Source: Oscillospiraceae bacterium | GTDB taxonomy: Bacteria > Bacillota > Clostridia > Oscillospirales > Oscillospiraceae | Reading direction: 5' to 3' | DNA: 64,000 bases | Assembly: GCA_009780435.1 (NCBI GenBank) | Contig: WRAB01000015.1 | Location: forward strand, 1 to 64,000 | Shown: in pieces, positions 30,474 through 37,713 of the stretch | Position numbering within the stretch: the stretch's first letter is position 1 | Layout of the letters: the number at the start of each line of letters is the position of its first letter | Made by a program: the position numbers and the translations under genes | Notes under the pieces: generated by a model | Told to the model about the DNA's origin: nothing | Database searches by the model: none | Seen by the model: only the letters and a program-made list of their open reading frames with translations

Positions 30474-32807
30474 TTACATCCCCCAAATATCCCTCGCATA
30501 TGCTCTGATGGTGTTATCGCTGGAGAAAAACCCGCAATTTGCGATATTCAGCAAACCCTTCCGGGCAAATGCCAAAGTATCCTGGTAGTCCCAATTCACT
30601 CTGCGCTTGGCGTCCAGATATTGCTCCAAATCTGAGAGCACGTAGTAGTGATCCGGCGTGTGCCAACTGGCACCGTCTAGGAGGGAGGTGTAAATCTCCC
30701 GGAAAATCCCGCTGCCGCCGTCGTCGAATGTGCCGTCTATGAGAGTGTCCACAATCCGCCTGATCCGGGGGGAGGGTTCGTAGATCGTTCTGGCGCAGTA
30801 GGTCTCTGCAATCCTACGCTGCGCCTCAATGGTGGGGCCGAACATGTAGTTGTTCTCCTCCCCGGCCCGCTCTACAATCTCAATGTTCGCACCATCCCGG
30901 GTACCTAGGGTGACGGCCCCGTTGAGGGACATTTTCATGTTCCCCGTCCCGCTGGCTTCCGTCCCCACGGCGGATATCTGCACGGAGACATCCGTCGCCG
31001 GCATGATCTTCTCCGCGTAGCTGACGTTGTAGTTCTGGACGAATAACACCTGCATCAGGTCCTTCGTATCGGGGTCGTTGTTGATCAGCGCCGCGATCTC
31101 GTTGATATACTTGATAATCCCTTTTGCCCTGTCATAGCCGGGAGCGGATTTTCCGCCGTAGAGAAACGCTGACGGGGCAAAAGCCGCCGTCCCGTCTTTG
31201 ATCCCGAAGTAGAGATCCAGCAGGGAGAACGCATCCATCAACTGCCGTTTGTACTCGTGGATCCGCTTGCACAAACTAGAGAACATAAAGTCCGTATTCA
31301 GGGCAAAACCCTCATGCTTCGCCACATACTCCGCCAGTTGACACTTCTTCTCCCGCTTGATATCTGCAAAGGCCCGGAGGGTGGCCTCATCGTCGGCAAA
31401 GGGGGTGAGCCGGGCCAAGTTGTCCAAATCCATGAGCCACTCGTCGCCAATCCGCTGGGTAATAAAGGCCGATAGCTCGGGGTTAATCAATCCCATCCAC
31501 CGCCGCTGGGAGACGCCGTTGGTCTTGTTGTTGATCCGATCCGGATACAACTCGTGCCACGCCCGGAAGAGGTCTGATTTGAGCAGAGATGTGTGGATCT
31601 CCGACACCCCGTTGGTGGAATAGGACCCGTAGACCGCCAGTTGCGCCATCTGTATCCTACCGTCTTTGATCAGCTGATAGTCCACTGCGCTGTCCCCTGT
31701 GTAGCCACGGGCGATCAACTCCCGATCCAGGCAGTTCTGGATCATCACGATGTACGGATAGACCTCCGGCAATACGTTGCAGAACAACTCCACATCCCAC
31801 TGCTCCAGGGCTTCCTTCATCACCGTATGGTTGGTAAAGGCGAAAGTGCGCTGCACAATGTCAAATCCCGTCTCGAAATCCAGGGCGTAATCGCCCATGA
31901 GAATCCGCAGCAGTTCCGGGATGGAAACTGCGGGATGGGTGTCGTTCAACTGGATGCGGTTTCGCTCCGAGAACTGGGAAAAATCTGTCCCATACTCCGC
32001 CACAAAGCGATTGACAATGCTCTGGAGAGACGCACTGGAGAAGAAATATTCCTGTTTGAGGCGGAGGATTTTCCCGGTGCGAGTGTTATCATTGGGGTAG
32101 AGCACGGCACAGATCTCATCCGCACGGGTTTGCTCCTCCACGGCGGCGTCATATTCCCCGTCGTTGAACTTGGCGAAATCAAAGCCGCAGATCGGCTCTG
32201 CTTTCCACAGGCGGAGGGTGTTGACCATCTTCCCGCCATAGCCAATGATCGGCATATCATAGGGTACCGCCCGGACAGCTTGGCCCTTGAAGGAGACGAT
32301 AACGGCATATTCCTCCCGCCGGACACTCCAGGGATCGCCCCAGCGCTCCCAGTCGTCTACGGTCTCTGTCTGAAATCCGTCTTGAAAGCCCTGCTTAAAC
32401 AAGCCGTATTGATATCGAATTCCATAGCCATCCAAGGGGATATTCTGGGTCGCAGCGGAATCCAAGAAACAGGCCGCCAGCCGACCCAGCCCGCCGTTGC
32501 CGAAGGCCGCATCGTCGATCTCCTCAAAATCGGCGACAGAGTGACCGGATTTACGCAAAAACGCCTCCGCTTCTTCCAGCAGACCCATATTATAGAGATT
32601 GCTGTGTATCACCCGGCCAATCAAAAACTCGGCGGAAAAGTAGCCCACACGCCGTCCCTGGGATTTTTTGGGACCCATCCAATCTTGCGGCAAAGTCTGC
32701 ATCGCCGCGTGGGATAGCGCCTCATATTGTTCCTTCAGAGTCGCCCGCGAGATGTCCACGCCCTTCATGTGTAAAAACTGTGCTATCGCATCTTGAAAAT
32801 CGCGCAT
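30474..32807 (-). CDS. glgP: Glycogen/alpha-glucan phosphorylase
   Basis: A 777-residue PLP-dependent GT35 phosphorylase that releases glucose-1-phosphate from glycogen or maltodextrin ends. Motifs: YFSAEFLIGR near the N-terminus, AFGNGGLGRLAACFLDS, NDTHPAVSIPELLR, CKRIHEYKRQLMD and the PLP-Lys region EASGTGNMKMSLNGA (Lys near residue 625). It is somewhat shorter than the 810-840 residues of many GlgP/MalP enzymes, mostly at the N-terminus. GGAGGGG precedes the ATG. It follows malQ by 45 bases in the same direction, so the two make a maltodextrin/glycogen degradation unit. Confidence 0.96.
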   Translation of the reverse strand: MRDFQDAIAQFLHMKGVDISRATLKEQYEALSHAAMQTLPQDWMGPKKSQGRRVGYFSAEFLIGRVIHSNLYNMGLLEEAEAFLRKSGHSVADFEEIDDAAFGNGGLGRLAACFLDSAATQNIPLDGYGIRYQYGLFKQGFQDGFQTETVDDWERWGDPWSVRREEYAVIVSFKGQAVRAVPYDMPIIGYGGKMVNTLRLWKAEPICGFDFAKFNDGEYDAAVEEQTRADEICAVLYPNDNTRTGKILRLKQEYFFSSASLQSIVNRFVAEYGTDFSQFSERNRIQLNDTHPAVSIPELLRILMGDYALDFETGFDIVQRTFAFTNHTVMKEALEQWDVELFCNVLPEVYPYIVMIQNCLDRELIARGYTGDSAVDYQLIKDGRIQMAQLAVYGSYSTNGVSEIHTSLLKSDLFRAWHELYPDRINNKTNGVSQRRWMGLINPELSAFITQRIGDEWLMDLDNLARLTPFADDEATLRAFADIKREKKCQLAEYVAKHEGFALNTDFMFSSLCKRIHEYKRQLMDAFSLLDLYFGIKDGTAAFAPSAFLYGGKSAPGYDRAKGIIKYINEIAALINNDPDTKDLMQVLFVQNYNVSYAEKIMPATDVSVQISAVGTEASGTGNMKMSLNGAVTLGTRDGANIEIVERAGEENNYMFGPTIEAQRRIAETYCARTIYEPSPRIRRIVDTLIDGTFDDGGSGIFREIYTSLLDGASWHTPDHYYVLSDLEQYLDAKRRVNWDYQDTLAFARKGLLNIANCGFFSSDNTIRAYARDIWGM

Positions 32808-32852
32808 TGTATTTACCCCTCCTGGGTTTTATTTCTTTTGTATGCAATGTTT

Positions 32853-34358
32853 TTATGTTTCCCCCGCCTGCGGCGGGGAGAATGCTGTCCGTCCGTATTG
32901 GGTCAACCACGCGGCGTAGGAGTCCAGCTTTTCCTCAAACAGATCGTAGTCGGCCAACTTCCACTCCCAGTTGGGCGGGCCGATGGTACTGGGCGTATTC
33001 ATCCGCGCGCTGTCATCTAACCCTAAAATATCCCAAACGGGGATGATGGCGACGTTTGCCCCACTGTCCAAGGTGTATTGAATCATCTGTTCGGAGATGC
33101 TTCCCTTGTAGCCATGCCGCTTCAGATAGCTCTTGACCTTCTTCTGATCCGTTTCTTTTAACTCTAAAAACCAGCCCAACGTCGTCTGGTTATCATGGGT
33201 TCCGGTATAGGCAATCGTATTCTCGCCGACCGCCCGCTTCGGGGCCGGCAGCCGTCTCTTGCCAAAGGAGAACTGCATGATCTCCATGCCGGTAAACCCA
33301 TAGTGGTCCCGCAGGGCCAGAACCTCCGGACGCAGATCGCCTAGATCTTCCACCACAATATTGATATCCGGCAGGGCTTGGAATAGGGCATCAAAAAACG
33401 CATACCCCGGCGCCTCAATCCACGCACCCACAATTGCCGTATCCTCTTCCGCCGCAATTTTCCAGTAGGTGTCAAAGGCCCGAAAGTGATCTAACCGGAT
33501 CGAGTCGAACACGTTCATATTGAGCCGCAGCCGCTCAATCCAGAAGCGAAACCCGTCTTTTTGAAGGACATCCCAGTTATAGATCGGGTTCCCCCACCGC
33601 TGGCCATCCTCGTTGAAATAATCCGGCGGCACCCCCGCCACATAGGACGGCTCCCCGTCTTGAGCCAGCAGGAAACACTGCTGATTTTCCCATACATCCA
33701 GGGAGTCGATTCCCACATAATATGGAAGGTCCCCCATGATTTCAATCCCGCTCTCGTTGGCGTAATGTTTCAGCCGATCCCACTGACTGAAGAAGATAAA
33801 CTGTAAAAACTGATAGTACGCAATGTCCTCTTCATAGGGAGTGAGATTCAGATCGCGGTTTTTGATCCAATCCCGGTGCGCCGGAATCCAATTTGTCCAA
33901 CAGGTAAGGTTATTTTCATCTTTCAGCGTCAAAAATACACTGTAATTATAGACCCAGGGATTCTCTTCGAGGAACACTGTATACGCCCGTTCATATCGCG
34001 GGAAGTTTTCCTGAAAATGCGCGAATGCTTTCCTGAGGTACTTTGCCTTAAACCATCGTACTGCGTCATAATCCACACGGGTCGCATCTTCGTCAAAATG
34101 GGATATCTCCCGAAGCGCCAGATACCCGTCTTCCACCAGATTGTCAATGCTGATATAGATTTCATCCCCGGCGATACTGGACGCTGTCTGATACGGGCTG
34201 TTGCCGTAGCCCAGCCGATTAAAGGGCAGTATCTGCCATATGTTTACGCCTGTCTCGGCCAAGTAATCCACAAAGGAAAACGCGCCGGGTCCCAGATCTC
34301 CGATTCCGTAGCCGGATGGCAGAGATGAAATTGCCATCAAAACACCATTTTTTCTCAT
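32853..34358 (-). CDS. malQ: 4-alpha-glucanotransferase (amylomaltase)
   Basis: A 501-residue GH77 enzyme that rearranges maltodextrins. Motifs: MAISSLPSGYGIGDLG, WQILPFNRLGYGNSPYQ, the nucleophile Asp in SIRLDHFRAF, the acid/base Glu in VVEDLGDL, and the stabilising Asp in TGTHDNQTT. The start at 34358 lies 7 bases behind AGAGGAA; an ATG 16 codons earlier overlaps the promoter region. The last residues (AFSPPQAGET) and the stop are encoded by a dispersed CCCCGCC/GGCGGGG hairpin repeat, so the original C-terminus may have been altered. Co-transcribed with glgP from a TTGATT/TATAAT promoter with a LacI-type site upstream. Confidence 0.95.
   Translation of the reverse strand: MRKNGVLMAISSLPSGYGIGDLGPGAFSFVDYLAETGVNIWQILPFNRLGYGNSPYQTASSIAGDEIYISIDNLVEDGYLALREISHFDEDATRVDYDAVRWFKAKYLRKAFAHFQENFPRYERAYTVFLEENPWVYNYSVFLTLKDENNLTCWTNWIPAHRDWIKNRDLNLTPYEEDIAYYQFLQFIFFSQWDRLKHYANESGIEIMGDLPYYVGIDSLDVWENQQCFLLAQDGEPSYVAGVPPDYFNEDGQRWGNPIYNWDVLQKDGFRFWIERLRLNMNVFDSIRLDHFRAFDTYWKIAAEEDTAIVGAWIEAPGYAFFDALFQALPDINIVVEDLGDLRPEVLALRDHYGFTGMEIMQFSFGKRRLPAPKRAVGENTIAYTGTHDNQTTLGWFLELKETDQKKVKSYLKRHGYKGSISEQMIQYTLDSGANVAIIPVWDILGLDDSARMNTPSTIGPPNWEWKLADYDLFEEKLDSYAAWLTQYGRTAFSPPQAGET
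32862..32878. repeat. Dispersed GC-rich hairpin at the malQ 3' end
   Basis: CCCCGCCTGCGGCGGGG, part of a family seen again near 34463-34480 and 46302-46320. It forms the malQ C-terminal codons. Confidence 0.65.
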
Positions 34359-34394
34359 CAGTCGTTCCTCTTTCCGTGATGCGCTTGTGACGTT

Positions 34395-34450
34395 ATTATA
34401 TCGCACTATATTTCATAGAATCAAGCAAATCCCGCTTGGTAACGTTTCCA
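34395..34450 (-). promoter_or_regulatory. malQ-glgP promoter with upstream LacI-type operator
   Basis: Minus strand: TTGATT (34424-34419), 18 bases, TATAAT (34400-34395). The site TGGTAACGTTTCCA (34437-34450) is a near-perfect LacI-family palindrome with a central CG. Its centre is about 55 bases upstream of the predicted start, which fits activation or a looping partner better than simple blocking. Confidence 0.7.
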
Positions 34451-34462
34451 TGTTGTGTTCTC

Positions 34463-34480
34463 CTCCGCCTACGGCGGGGG
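34463..34480. repeat. Second copy of the CCTCCGCC/GGCGGGGG hairpin
   Basis: CCTCCGCCTACGGCGGGG between the LacI gene and malQ; probably serves as the transcript end of the LacI gene. Confidence 0.55.
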
Positions 34481-34506
34481 ACACTAACAGGCGCCCTGTT
34501 TTCGCA

Positions 34507-35475
34507 TTAACATGTATCCCCTTCAATGACTTGGTACGGCAACACGATGTCAGTTTTTGTTTTCGTCTTGTTGATCCGCTTCATCAGCGTCTGCACAGCC
34601 GCTTTGCTCAGAGCCTCGAAAGGCTGCTGGACAGAAGTCAAGATGTATGGATAATCTTTATTCGTAGACAGCCCATCAAAGGAGACCACATAAAAATCCC
34701 GCCCGACAATCTGATTTTGCGTGTACATCCAGGCGATGTGCTTGTGGGCATGGTAATCACAGCCGAAGAAATAGCCATCACAATCGTGGGTCATGGCAGA
34801 TACACGCCGCAAATACGGGATCAACTGCTCTTTATAGTGCATTTCAATCACACGGTGGGGGCGGCCATGTCTGATGCAAGTATTTCGAAACCCTTTGGGA
34901 CGATCTTGGGTGATACCGCTTTTAAACGAACCCAGTCCCACATAAGCCACTTTTTGCTTGGCCTTCGACAAGAGTTTTTCTGTAATACGGCAACTGGCTT
35001 CAAAGTTATCCACATGTACGCAGGGAATGTCCTGATTTAAAAACCGGTCAATGGATACGATGGGCAAGTGGTTATAGGCGTAACTCTCTTGCACACTCAT
35101 AAATGGCGCCGTGATGATAGCCCCCGCAATCTGATGGGATTCCAGCTTCTCCAGGTATTCCAGTTCTTTATCTCCCGCGTGGTTCGATATACAGAGCAAC
35201 GTATGGTACCCCAAGTTATATAACTCTTTTTCAATGTGATACGTCAACTCCCCCGTAAAACTCTGGATCGTGCTGGGGATAATGAGGCCTACCATATTGG
35301 CCTGCTTTTTTTGAAAATTCCGGGCCAGTTCATTGGGGACGTAGCCCACTTCGTCGATGACCTTTAACACAAGTTCTCGGGTCTCTTTCGACACAAAACC
35401 GGAATTGTTGATCACACGGCTCACCGTCGCAATTCCAACATTGGCCCGCTTTGCCACATCTTTCATGCTCGCCAT
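34507..35475 (-). CDS. LacI-family regulator, upstream of malQ-glgP
   Basis: A 322-residue repressor. The N-terminal helix-turn-helix MKDVAKRANVGIATVSRVIN and hinge YVPNELARNFQKKQ precede a periplasmic-binding-type sugar sensor domain (ANMVGLIIPSTIQSFTGELT, then IVSIDRFLNQDIPCVHVDN and FYVVSFDG). The ATG at 35475 has AGGAGG 9 bases upstream; the longer frame crosses the divergent promoter region. It sits between malQ-glgP and eda, and a LacI-type operator lies before malQ. I infer a regulator of glucan use; the effector is unknown. It might also control eda, as KdgR does elsewhere. Confidence 0.93.
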   Translation of the reverse strand: MASMKDVAKRANVGIATVSRVINNSGFVSKETRELVLKVIDEVGYVPNELARNFQKKQANMVGLIIPSTIQSFTGELTYHIEKELYNLGYHTLLCISNHAGDKELEYLEKLESHQIAGAIITAPFMSVQESYAYNHLPIVSIDRFLNQDIPCVHVDNFEASCRITEKLLSKAKQKVAYVGLGSFKSGITQDRPKGFRNTCIRHGRPHRVIEMHYKEQLIPYLRRVSAMTHDCDGYFFGCDYHAHKHIAWMYTQNQIVGRDFYVVSFDGLSTNKDYPYILTSVQQPFEALSKAAVQTLMKRINKTKTKTDIVLPYQVIEGDTC

Positions 35476-35614
35476 AGGGCTACACCTCCTGTCACATATT
35501 TGTATCTTAATTATAACACAAATTTTCAAAATCGGGTATTGCAATTGCATTTGGATCGTTGTACTATATTCTTTAGAGGAACAATCAAAACGGAAGAAAA
35601 GAGAGGAAATAACA

Positions 35615-36244
35615 ATGGATGTGTTAAAACGGCTCGGAACCTGCGGCATCGTACCGGTAGTGGTACTGGACAAGGTAGAGGACGCAATCCCCACCGCCAA
35701 GGCGCTCTTAGCCGGCGGCGTGGACGTAATGGAGATCACCCTGCGCACGGAGGCGGGCCTCGGTTCTATCCGCCAAGTGGCGGAGCAGTGTCCAGACGTT
35801 CTCGTAGGCGCCGGGACTGTTATCACCTTGGATCAGTGCAAACAGGCGGTGGAGGCCGGTGCGCGCTTTATCGTCTCTCCTGGCTTCAACCCTACCGTGG
35901 TGGAGTGGTGTATCGCCAACAATATCTCTGTAACCCCCGGATGCGTCACGCCCACAGAGATTACCGCAGCCCTGGAACTGGGCATCAACGTCCTGAAATT
36001 CTTTCCCGCCGATGTCTATGGCGGCCTCTCCGCCATGAAGGCTCTGGCCGGCCCCTTTGGAAATGTAAAATTCGTCCCCACGGGCGGCATCTCGGATAAG
36101 AACCTAGCGGAATACGTATCCGCGCCCTTTATCCACGCAGTTGGTGGAAGCTGGCTCTGCGCGAAAGCGGATATCGCCAGTGGCAACTTTGAGAAAATCA
36201 CTGCTCTCGCGGCACATGCAGCGAAAACCGTTGCTGAAAAATAG
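35615..36244 (+). CDS. eda: KDPG/KHG aldolase
   Basis: A 209-residue class I aldolase that cleaves 2-keto-3-deoxy-6-phosphogluconate to pyruvate and glyceraldehyde-3-phosphate. The catalytic Glu40 lies in VMEITLRTE, the Schiff-base Lys128 in VLKFFPAD, and the phosphate loop in VPTGGIS. The start at 35615 follows GAGAGGAA; upstream open frame is discarded because it runs antisense through the LacI start. No 2-keto-3-deoxygluconate kinase, dehydratase or uronate gene is nearby, so the source of substrate is not evident. Transcribed divergently from the LacI gene. Confidence 0.95.
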   Translation: MDVLKRLGTCGIVPVVVLDKVEDAIPTAKALLAGGVDVMEITLRTEAGLGSIRQVAEQCPDVLVGAGTVITLDQCKQAVEAGARFIVSPGFNPTVVEWCIANNISVTPGCVTPTEITAALELGINVLKFFPADVYGGLSAMKALAGPFGNVKFVPTGGISDKNLAEYVSAPFIHAVGGSWLCAKADIASGNFEKITALAAHAAKTVAEK

Positions 36245-36265
36245 AATTTTTGATCAAGAAAATGG

Positions 36266-36296
36266 GGGGCGATGTATACTCAAATACATCGCCCCT
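36266..36296. terminator. Hairpin between eda and the DUF2812 gene
   Basis: GGGGCGATGTAT (36266-36277) pairs with ATACATCGCCCC (36284-36295). A strong stem, modest T tract, shared by convergent genes. Confidence 0.75.
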
Positions 36297-36306
36297 CGTT
36301 ATTCGC

Positions 36307-37128
36307 CTATATCGTCGCCCTCTTCTTAAGTCGCAATACACGTCGATGGTTTAACACAATCCCCCAGCCCATGACGAGGGCAATGCCAATCCCTGCGCCC
36401 AACAAGACCCCGAGCAAAATAGCAACTGGGAGCGAGGCTGAAGAAAAAAATATCCACAGTAAGACAAAGGATACAACCGCCACTGCAAGTCCTGTCACCG
36501 CACTCCACACGGAATGCCGGCGCAATTTCTCGTATTTCTGCGCCAAGCTGGTGTTATCCGTATAGATTGGCGTCGTCCCTACGGGCGCACGAAACCAGTG
36601 GATCGTATCGCAACTACAAATGTATTCCCAGCCGCCGCTTTGGAAAATCGCTATATAGTCGGCAAACCCGTCTCCGGCTGGCGCTACATCTGAGTAGTCA
36701 ACGGAAAAACTCCACGCCTCCGGTTGGGTCCGCTTGAATTTGTAATAGCCGAAACCGTTTACCGCAACCAGCGCATACCCCTCCGCCGCCAGTTCCTCGC
36801 AGAACTGCATATCTTTCTCTTCCGAAAACGCCAGACCGTTCCCAAACATATACACATGGCGACCAGATCCCGCCGTCACAAAGGTGAACCATTCCACAGC
36901 GTAGACGAGTGCGAGAACACCTGCGCCTCCCAAGAGCGCACCAGCCAGGAGATTCATCCAAAGATTCCCTAGCATCATCAGCATCGCAAGGGCACCTGCC
37001 GACACGGCAATATATGTCAAAAGTTTATATGTCAATACCCGACGCCTTCTTTTATATGCAAGCGCTATACCTGCAACATCGGAACAGACAACCGGGACAT
37101 TGCGCCCGTTTTTATTCAATTTCTTCAT
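36307..37128 (-). CDS. DUF2812 membrane protein
   Basis: A 273-residue protein with two hydrophobic hairpins (about 35-80 and 210-255) around a soluble domain. The soluble part has the DUF2812 pattern: FSEEKDMQFCEELAAEGYAL, YYKFKRTQPEAWSFSVDY, DYIAIFQSGGWEYIC and HWFRAPVGTTPIYTDN. DUF2812 proteins typically sit next to a PadR regulator, exactly as here with a 4-base overlap. Their function is not known; a membrane stress or transport-related role is inferred from the regulator type only. Confidence 0.88.
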   Translation of the reverse strand: MKKLNKNGRNVPVVCSDVAGIALAYKRRRRVLTYKLLTYIAVSAGALAMLMMLGNLWMNLLAGALLGGAGVLALVYAVEWFTFVTAGSGRHVYMFGNGLAFSEEKDMQFCEELAAEGYALVAVNGFGYYKFKRTQPEAWSFSVDYSDVAPAGDGFADYIAIFQSGGWEYICSCDTIHWFRAPVGTTPIYTDNTSLAQKYEKLRRHSVWSAVTGLAVAVVSFVLLWIFFSSASLPVAILLGVLLGAGIGIALVMGWGIVLNHRRVLRLKKRATI

Positions 37129-37463
37129 ACTCTCTCCTCCAGATAGGTGTCCATCACCAGTTTTCCATATGCGGCGAATCGCTCCCGCTTATCGATCTCA
37201 ATTTGCAGGGTCGCCCAACCCTCGTCTGTGATGCAGTACACTTTTTTCGTATCCTCCTCTGCTATGAGACGGATAAACCCCGCATCGGTCAACTTTTTCA
37301 GAGTGGTATAGAGGGACGCCGGACCGATCCGCACATCGCCGCCGGTCATCTCGTCAATCTTGGACATGATTCGATACCCGTGCCGGGGCGTCGTCAGTGC
37401 GACCAGAACAAGATATGCCACATCTGTAAGCTGTCCCTGCTGATAGTAATCTTGCTTCGGCAA
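37125..37463 (-). CDS. PadR-family transcriptional regulator
   Basis: A 112-residue winged-helix protein: TDVAYLVLVALTTPRHGYRI, then IGPASLYTTLKKLTDAGFI and EEDTKKVYCITDEG, the full PadR N-terminal domain, with the short C-terminal helix of subfamily 2. It should repress its own two-gene unit with the DUF2812 gene. A 39-bp palindrome that overlaps its promoter (37483-37521) is the likely binding site. The start codon follows GGGAAGGGGAAGA. Confidence 0.94.
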   Translation of the reverse strand: MPKQDYYQQGQLTDVAYLVLVALTTPRHGYRIMSKIDEMTGGDVRIGPASLYTTLKKLTDAGFIRLIAEEDTKKVYCITDEGWATLQIEIDKRERFAAYGKLVMDTYLEERV

Positions 37464-37482
37464 TTCATCTTCCCCTTCCCGC

Positions 37483-37529
37483 TATATCGTTCATAGATAT
37501 AATATATCAATGAACGATATAGTTGTCAA
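37483..37529 (-). promoter_or_regulatory. padR promoter inside a 39-bp palindrome
   Basis: Minus strand: TTGACA (37529-37524), 17 bases, TATATT (37506-37501). Perfect 12-bp arms TATATCGTTCAT (37483-37494) and ATGAACGATATA (37510-37521) with a 15-base centre. One arm lies in the promoter spacer, the other after the -10. A further ATGAACGAT occurs at 37691-37699. Confidence 0.85.
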
Positions 37530-37543
37530 CATTTTTTTGACGC

Positions 37544-37572
37544 TTGAAAAATAAAACCGCGTCAGCTATAAT
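37544..37572 (+). promoter_or_regulatory. Promoter of the first GH65 gene
   Basis: TTGAAA at 37544-37549, 17 bases, perfect TATAAT at 37567-37572. It implies a leader of about 135 bases that contains one PadR-like half-site (37691-37699) just before the ribosome site. Confidence 0.82.
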
Positions 37573-37713
37573 GAAATCTGTCCGACACAAGCAACGCGTA
37601 TTTTGACACAAAATTGAATATGCTCAAAAAATATCTCTCTGTGTTTCTCGCAGTAGAACGCCTGTTCTTTGAGTGCACTAATCATTTTTTATGAACGATC
37701 AGGAGGACGCCCC

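Noticed and set aside
31593-32717. Open frame of over 370 codons antisense to glgP
   Set aside because: The glgP product has all phosphorylase motifs over the same bases; the antisense frame has no ribosome site and no recognisable fold.
35476-35826. N-terminal extension of the LacI protein near malQ
   Set aside because: It runs antisense through the eda start and adds over 100 residues before the HTH, which begins LacI proteins.
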